This document shows, in pieces, positions 60,701 through 64,000 of a stretch of DNA of 64,000 bases (its first letter is position 1; every line of letters starts with the position of its first letter). This DNA comes from Pseudomonadota bacterium (lineage in GTDB: Bacteria; Pseudomonadota; Gammaproteobacteria; Burkholderiales; Burkholderiaceae_C). A program made the translations under genes and the position numbers. The notes below the pieces were generated by a model. That model was given only the letters and a program-made list of their open reading frames with translations. It was not told where the DNA came from and made no database searches. The stretch spans positions 1-64,000 of the forward strand of contig JAJZUZ010000003.1 of assembly GCA_021845965.1 (NCBI GenBank), read 5' to 3'.

Positions 60701-61768
60701 AGAGGCACTGGCCGTCTTGCTGAGCAAGGAAAGCGTCGTGAAGGTCTGGTCGGCCCCGTAGACCGTGCCGGCGCTGCTGCTGGCCTTGACGCGGAAATGG
60801 TAGGTCGTTGCGGCGGTCAGTCCCGAAACCGCGGAATTCACGGTCACACTGGATGTCCCGGCGGGCACGGAGGCGGGTGTCGCCGCCAGCGTGCCGCCAT
60901 AGCTCGTGGTGGTGCCGTACTCGAAGCTGACGGTGGCCGCCGCGTCATTGGCGACCACGGCACCATTGAGCGTTGCGGTTGTCGTGGCGATTGCGGTCGC
61001 GGCGTTCGTTGTTGCGGTCGGTGGCACTGGCGCGTCGGGATAGGTGATGACAAGACGGCCAGGACCACCCGCTCCACCTGCTTGGTCGTTATTGTTCTCG
61101 GCGCAGGCACCGCCGCCGCCACCACCGGCCGCCAAACCCGGGTTGCCCGCACTGCGGGAGTTGGTACCAGCCCCACCGTTGCCACCATTGTTGGCAGTGC
61201 CCGTGCCGGCCACGTTGCCGGTGGCGCTGCCACCGGCACCGGAGCTTCCGGCACCACCGCCGCCGGCTCCGCCGTTGTTGCAGTTCCCGCCGACGGCACC
61301 GGCCGATCCGCTGCCGCCGGCGTAGACCACGTCCCCCACGCCGTTGGCTGCCGACCCCGCACCCGCGGCCCCGGCCGCTGCACCCACACGCCCCCCCGCT
61401 CCACCCTTGGCGACGACCACGCTTGCGCCAAAAATCGTGTCGCCCCCAGCGGTACCGTTGCCGTTGGATCCTGTGCCGCCCGCGCCGACCGTCACCGAGA
61501 CAGTGCTGCCCGCCGTCAGACCAGTGACGACCTTGCGAGCGTACTGCCCGCCCGCTCCCCCCCCCCCTTTGCCGGGGTTGGAAGTCGCGCCGCCCCCCGC
61601 TCCGCCGCCGCCCCAGGACTCCACCGTCACTGCTGTGGTCGACGTAATCCAGGCCGGGACCGTCCACGTGTACGTACCGGGAGTCGTGTAGGAATCGCTA
61701 GCCCCGTAAACCAGCGTGGCCGAGAGCGCCAGCGAGGCAGCAAGGATACGGCGCTTGAGTTGCAGCAT
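57719..61768 (-). CDS. mshQ: MSHA biogenesis protein MshQ, giant multidomain surface protein
   Basis: This 1349-residue secreted protein has a signal peptide (LKRRILAASLALSATLVYG) and a Gly-rich low-complexity segment (about 50-245, many GGAGG/GGGG). A fibronectin-like domain (about 250-345), a DUF11-type repeat (about 350-455), a LamG/concanavalin-like domain (about 460-690, FDGKAVVQVADSPLFDYTTKLSASAWI) and the long C-terminal MshQ domain (DUF6701) ending PLIYMRENY follow. Such proteins are proposed tip or surface adhesins of MSHA-type pili. ATG 61768, two bases after the mshP stop and with GGAG upstream, is preferred to the TTG at 61774. Confidence 0.88.
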   Translation of the reverse strand: MLQLKRRILAASLALSATLVYGASDSYTTPGTYTWTVPAWITSTTAVTVESWGGGGAGGGATSNPGKGGGGAGGQYARKVVTGLTAGSTVSVTVGAGGTGSNGNGTAGGDTIFGASVVVAKGGAGGRVGAAAGAAGAGSAANGVGDVVYAGGSGSAGAVGGNCNNGGAGGGGAGSSGAGGSATGNVAGTGTANNGGNGGAGTNSRSAGNPGLAAGGGGGGACAENNNDQAGGAGGPGRLVITYPDAPVPPTATTNAATAIATTTATLNGAVVANDAAATVSFEYGTTTSYGGTLAATPASVPAGTSSVTVNSAVSGLTAATTYHFRVKASSSAGTVYGADQTFTTLSLLSKTASASSALLGDVMTFTISVSNPDATARANVSVVDTLPAGMSYSASAPTLGSVAVSGQQVTWTIPSLPGNGSATLTLAVSLTQQGVLTNTVTATGFGTASASVLVLPSAVTHFRLDEPVGSWTGATGEVLDSGTTGLNGTRLTTTTPTTTNTVAPNPTIASQHASVVGGFCNAASFDGKAVVQVADSPLFDYTTKLSASAWIYPTAYPTSDLYSILSNDVNYEFHLNPQGKLYWWWNSSTLTSAATIPLNQWTHVAITFDSTTGRQRIYINGVQDANTNNWKGTLQANNCNFYIGGDISTGAACSLLPARNFRGMIDEVKLYSYELSAAEVQADMTLGRSCSGTYDHIQIEHDGSASVCTPETVTVKACLNASCSTLYTGAVTVRLSPTGWAGGDTFSFSGGVTTRQLSVGTAGDVTLGTVSTSPIPAAGTRCFIGSTESCTMSFASASCNFDAAEVGGSPKSRLYTKLSGTAFNVDVLALSGASTVNTTYTGTVAVDLVDSSASTCPSGSGLTSATSVTFASTDQGRKQVTFNYANAAPNVRVRMKAGTSAAACSTDNFAIRPQQFTVSAPVLTNTGLTGTPKAVAGSSFALDADANVASGYSGTAPVLNAAKALDHNGAAIASGTLSGTFGNGDGAKASGSAFRYLDVGNLQFSTDAVVDDKFTLVDQAMGDCTSGSTSNTLSTGRYGCNIGSAATGRFGRWVPSHYSFSGALTAGCSAGGFTYMDQDALGVALTVKAHASTGAAPSASDPVVSRYTSGYTNLAGVTISGDNNGAAVDVNRLASPAFPSMPSTALWSAGVFQLNETYAFTKLAAPDGPYDQFKLKAAVNDTDGATLIGTAAEQETGTTRIRYGRLRLQNAYGSELLALPLGLSAQYWQGAYFATNTLDSCTALPAGSIAMGNYLGNLNACETRISPATTLLFAGGLSSLTLSRPGAGNSGSVDLSVNEGATAAGKTCLSASEANAVGGNVPWFGPNLGARAAFGLYKAPLIYMRENY

Positions 61769-61770
61769 GA

Positions 61771-62199
61771 TCAACGCTCCAAGGTGGCCGTGAGACTGCG
61801 CTCGACGAAACCGGGATTGCCGGGCGCCCCCACCGTCTGGGCCACTGCCGTGAATTGGAACACCCGCCGGTCCGTGCCGGCCTCGTTGTACGTGGCCGGG
61901 GCACAGGTCACCGCCACAGTGAAGCCGCCATCAAAGCTGGCCGAGCCGCCCGGCAGCGTCGTCGGCGAGGCCGGGCACGTGGCCGTCGCAGCCGGCTGGG
62001 CCGCAATGCTACCGATACCCCAGGCCAAGCCGGCTCGCGCCGCCCAATAGGCGCGCGAGCCCTGGATGTCGGCCGCCGAGTTGAGCTGCTGGGTGTTGGA
62101 GAAGGTCAGCATGAAGGCCCCCAGGGCCGCGAGCACCACCAGCAGGAAGATGGCCGCCATGGCGGCGAAACCGGCGTGTGAGCGGGCGATCGACTTCAT
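61771..62199 (-). CDS. mshP: MSHA biogenesis protein MshP (pilin-like)
   Basis: This 142-residue protein begins KSIARSHAGFAAMAAIFLLVVLAALGAFMLTFSNTQQLNSA, a prepilin-like hydrophobic N-terminus with the GFAA processing context typical of MshP/PilX minor pilins. SRAYWAARAGLAWGIG is another family mark. It overlaps mshO by ATGA and precedes mshQ by two bases. It is probably a minor pilin in a priming complex. Confidence 0.9.
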   Translation of the reverse strand: MKSIARSHAGFAAMAAIFLLVVLAALGAFMLTFSNTQQLNSAADIQGSRAYWAARAGLAWGIGSIAAQPAATATCPASPTTLPGGSASFDGGFTVAVTCAPATYNEAGTDRRVFQFTAVAQTVGAPGNPGFVERSLTATLER

Positions 62200-63011
62200 G
62201 GCGTGTTGTTGACGTTGATCTCGTGATACAGGCTCACGGTTTCGCCGCCCTGGCTGATGGCCAGCTCGATCTGCACCAGGCCGTTGCGCTGCAGATCCGA
62301 ACCGTTGTAGATGAATTTGCAGGTCACACCGCTGGCCATCAGGCTGCCGCCGGTCGCGGGACAGGATGACGCATAGGCATAGTTGCTGTTGCGGTAGAGA
62401 TTTCCGCCGGTGCAGACGTAGGAAACAATCGCCTCGTTGCCGGGAATCACCTGGAAGCGGTTGTTCGGTGACGCAAAGGGAAACTTCTTCCCGTTGATGC
62501 GGATCTTGGTCTCGCCCGCCAGCGATCCGGTCTGCACGACCGTCACCCGGGAGGTGTTATCGCCCGCATAGGCGTCCGCCCCGGGGATGCCCAGGTTGTA
62601 GACCGCGATCAGGTCATCCTTGACGATCTGCTGGTCAGCCAGCGCGCTGTTGGCGCCGAACATGTCGAAGCTGTTGTCGGACTTGGAAAAGTCGAGAAAA
62701 TCGCCGTTGCCGCTGGCATCGACATCGGCCCGATAGCGCCCGCCGGTCTTGGTCGGAATGAACTCGATGCACTGGTTGTTGGCCTGCCGCAGGCTGTTGG
62801 GCAGGGCCTTGCGGATGTCGCGCGACATGCGCCGCACCACCGTGTCCGCGGCATCGGACAAGGCCGCGCGCCGCGCCGTGTCGAAGTAGGCATCGATCGG
62901 CTTGCGCATGAACACCGCCACCATGGCGCCGACGATGCCCAGGATCACGATCACCATGATCAGCTCGATCAGGGTAAAGCCGTGTTGCAGGCGGGACGGC
63001 CGGTTCATCAT
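62196..63011 (-). CDS. mshO: MSHA minor pilin MshO
   Basis: This 271-residue type IV pilin-like protein has leader RLQHG cut before FTLIELIMVIVILGIVGAMVAVF (Glu5 present). The globular domain contains SRDIRKALPNSLRQ, typical of MshO. It has two Cys-containing regions (CTGGNLY, ASSCPATGG) near the C-terminus. It overlaps mshP and the mshD-like gene by four bases each, so all the pilin genes are coupled. Confidence 0.9.
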   Translation of the reverse strand: MMNRPSRLQHGFTLIELIMVIVILGIVGAMVAVFMRKPIDAYFDTARRAALSDAADTVVRRMSRDIRKALPNSLRQANNQCIEFIPTKTGGRYRADVDASGNGDFLDFSKSDNSFDMFGANSALADQQIVKDDLIAVYNLGIPGADAYAGDNTSRVTVVQTGSLAGETKIRINGKKFPFASPNNRFQVIPGNEAIVSYVCTGGNLYRNSNYAYASSCPATGGSLMASGVTCKFIYNGSDLQRNGLVQIELAISQGGETVSLYHEINVNNTP

Positions 63012-63472
63012 GTCGGATCCTGCGTCCGGAAACCGGTCAGGGTGATGGTTTCATTGCCGCGGTTTACCGTCACGTTGACGCGTTTGGCCGCCACCGTGCC
63101 CAGGGTGGTCGCCGCGACCTGGATCTGGACCGTATAGCCATAGATGCCCGCCGGCATGCCGGTAAACATCGGGCCGGCGACAGACAACGTCTCGTTGATG
63201 CCGTTGTAGTCCTCCACGTCATCGTAGAGCGTCCTGTCGGCCTCGACCACATTGGGCAGGCCATCAGGGTCGTCGTAGGCCTTGAGCAGGACTTCCTCCA
63301 GCAAGGAATCGGCCAGCGCCATGGCCTGCTTGCGCACCATGGGGTCGGCGCTGGATCGCACGGACACGTCCATCACCATCAGGATGCCGGCGACGCCCAC
63401 CGACACCACGACGATGAAGACGATCAGCTCCAGCAGCGTGAAGCCGGCCTGGTCGCGCCTAGTCGTGCACAT
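63008..63472 (-). CDS. mshD: MSHA minor pilin MshD-like
   Basis: This 154-residue prepilin has a short basic leader MCTTRRDQAG and FTLLELIVFIVVVSVGVAGILMVMDVSVR (Glu5 present). ADSLLEEVLLKAYDDP resembles MshD/PilV-type minor pilins. The ATG at 63472 overlaps the mshC end by 14 bases; the ORF-track start at 63490 would extend the leader. Assignment to MshD is by order. Confidence 0.85.
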   Translation of the reverse strand: MCTTRRDQAGFTLLELIVFIVVVSVGVAGILMVMDVSVRSSADPMVRKQAMALADSLLEEVLLKAYDDPDGLPNVVEADRTLYDDVEDYNGINETLSVAGPMFTGMPAGIYGYTVQIQVAATTLGTVAAKRVNVTVNRGNETITLTGFRTQDPT

Positions 63473-63941
63473 AACCGGTATCCGCTTCAACGGTGATGAC
63501 CGGGCCGGCAGCCACGCCGCCCTGCGTCACTTGCAGGGCCAGGGCCTGGCTGGGCTGGCCCAGCGCGCTGAACCAGAAGGCGCTGGCCGGCACGGTCTGG
63601 TAGGCGACGTCGGCAGGGGCTGTGACCTGCGCCGGCGTTTCACCCTTGGGGCCGGTCAGATTGCCGTCGCAGTTGTTGGAGGCCGGCGCGGTGGCGATGC
63701 TCAGGGTGGCCGAACCGCCGGCAAAGGCGACGCAGACCGTGCGTCGCTGCGCGATGGCCGACTTCTGCGCATAACGCAAAAGCGCGAGAGTTTCATCGTG
63801 GAAACCTCGCGCGTCGAAGTCCTTGGTGTTCAATTGGGGAATCAGAAATGCCGCCATCACCCCCAACAGAACCATCACCGTGATCAACTCGATCAAAGTG
63901 AAACCGCGGACTCCCATAGGTGAACGGATCGTGGAATCCAT
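63459..63941 (-). CDS. mshC: MSHA pilin-like protein MshC
   Basis: This 160-residue prepilin has leader MDSTIRSPMGVRG and FTLIELITVMVLLGVMAAFLIPQL (Glu5). A pseudopilin-like domain follows (ALLRYAQKSAIAQRRTVCVAF, as in GspH/FimT-type minor pilins, and a C-terminal Cys/Asn block ASNNCDG). It is the first msh gene seen in transcription order; the locus continues to the right, outside the window. Confidence 0.88.
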   Translation of the reverse strand: MDSTIRSPMGVRGFTLIELITVMVLLGVMAAFLIPQLNTKDFDARGFHDETLALLRYAQKSAIAQRRTVCVAFAGGSATLSIATAPASNNCDGNLTGPKGETPAQVTAPADVAYQTVPASAFWFSALGQPSQALALQVTQGGVAAGPVITVEADTGYVHD

Positions 63942-64000
63942 TCAGTTGCCACCATAACGCCCAGCCATTGCAACGGCAACTTTCCTAATCCAGCAAGGCC
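63942..64000. other. Edge of window upstream of mshC
   Basis: The last 59 bases lie before mshC. No gene is readable; major pilin and ATPase genes are presumably further right. Confidence 0.4.

Noticed and set aside
61044-61620. Repeated GC-rich units in mshQ considered as a CRISPR or minisatellite
   Set aside because: Units are irregular Gly codon runs within an open frame; there are no regular repeats and spacers.
59498-62050. 850-residue plus-strand ORF opposite mshQ/mshP
   Set aside because: Mirror of the Gly/Thr/Ala-rich mshQ coding sequence; the low complexity keeps the reverse frame open.

Overview
The window reads as about 64 kb of chromosome from a high-GC betaproteobacterium, order Burkholderiales, most likely Comamonadaceae or a close relative. 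The evidence is the EarP/EF-P(Arg32) pair, a PHA phasin under PhaR-like operators, co-resident dimeric and monomeric isocitrate dehydrogenases, the exbBD-lpxK-kdsB-adk cluster, an MSHA pilus locus, and an intergenic repeat that I associate with Comamonadaceae. The species cannot be named from sequence reading alone. Nearly all the DNA is core chromosome. I found no insertion sequence, prophage, CRISPR array or rRNA operon.

Layout. 1-2.6 kb: tRNA-His, ppiD, tRNA-Val and hupB, all on minus. 2.8-6.3 kb: DMT transporter, pgsA and uvrC on minus. 6.3-8.2 kb: earP and efp on plus, a modifying enzyme with its translation-factor target. 8.3-11.7 kb: a plus-strand operon of an AMP/thymidine phosphorylase-like enzyme, an archaeal-type PRPP synthetase-like enzyme and a LOG-type nucleotide hydrolase. 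11.7-16.9 kb: MFS transporter and rmuC (minus), then a CPA2-like antiporter and a YbdK-type ligase (plus). 16.9-21.3 kb: cytochrome c, hydroxyacid dehydrogenase, Na+/H+ antiporter-like protein, nitroreductase and thioesterase (minus). 21.5-24.3 kb: phasin, patatin lipoprotein and a Fur-controlled iron-binding protein. 24.4-33.8 kb: clpA, clpS, icd, a DUF192 protein (plus), monomeric idh, sodB and xseA.

34.2-38.0 kb: the plus-strand cluster exbB-exbD-lpxK-trm112-kdsB-adk, joining a proton-driven channel with lipid A/KDO synthesis and adenylate kinase. 38.0-42.4 kb: a GGDEF protein and L-asparaginase (minus), then lexA with two LexA boxes, a small unknown gene and a 2-hydroxyacid dehydrogenase. 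42.4-49.6 kb: GST, PaaH-like and PaaG-like enzymes, a Crp/Fnr regulator, a split ACAD10/11-like kinase plus acyl-CoA dehydrogenase pair, and a second GST. 49.6-64.0 kb (all minus): an HD-GYP protein, then the MSHA-type pilus genes mshN, M, L, K, J, I2, I and, transcriptionally upstream of these, mshQ, P, O, D and C. The locus continues beyond the right edge, where mshA, B, E, F and G are probably located.

The least routine parts are the nucleotide/ribose-phosphate operon at 8.3-11.7 kb, the split ACAD10/11-like pair, the very large multidomain MshQ next to a c-di-GMP phosphodiesterase-type gene, and several well-resolved operator/promoter arrangements (PhaR-like, Fur, tandem LexA, and an unidentified tandem TCTTATA palindrome upstream of monomeric idh). 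Coordinates were counted by hand from the sequence. Starts were moved from the ORF-track start wherever an RBS, signal peptide or family alignment favoured a different codon.
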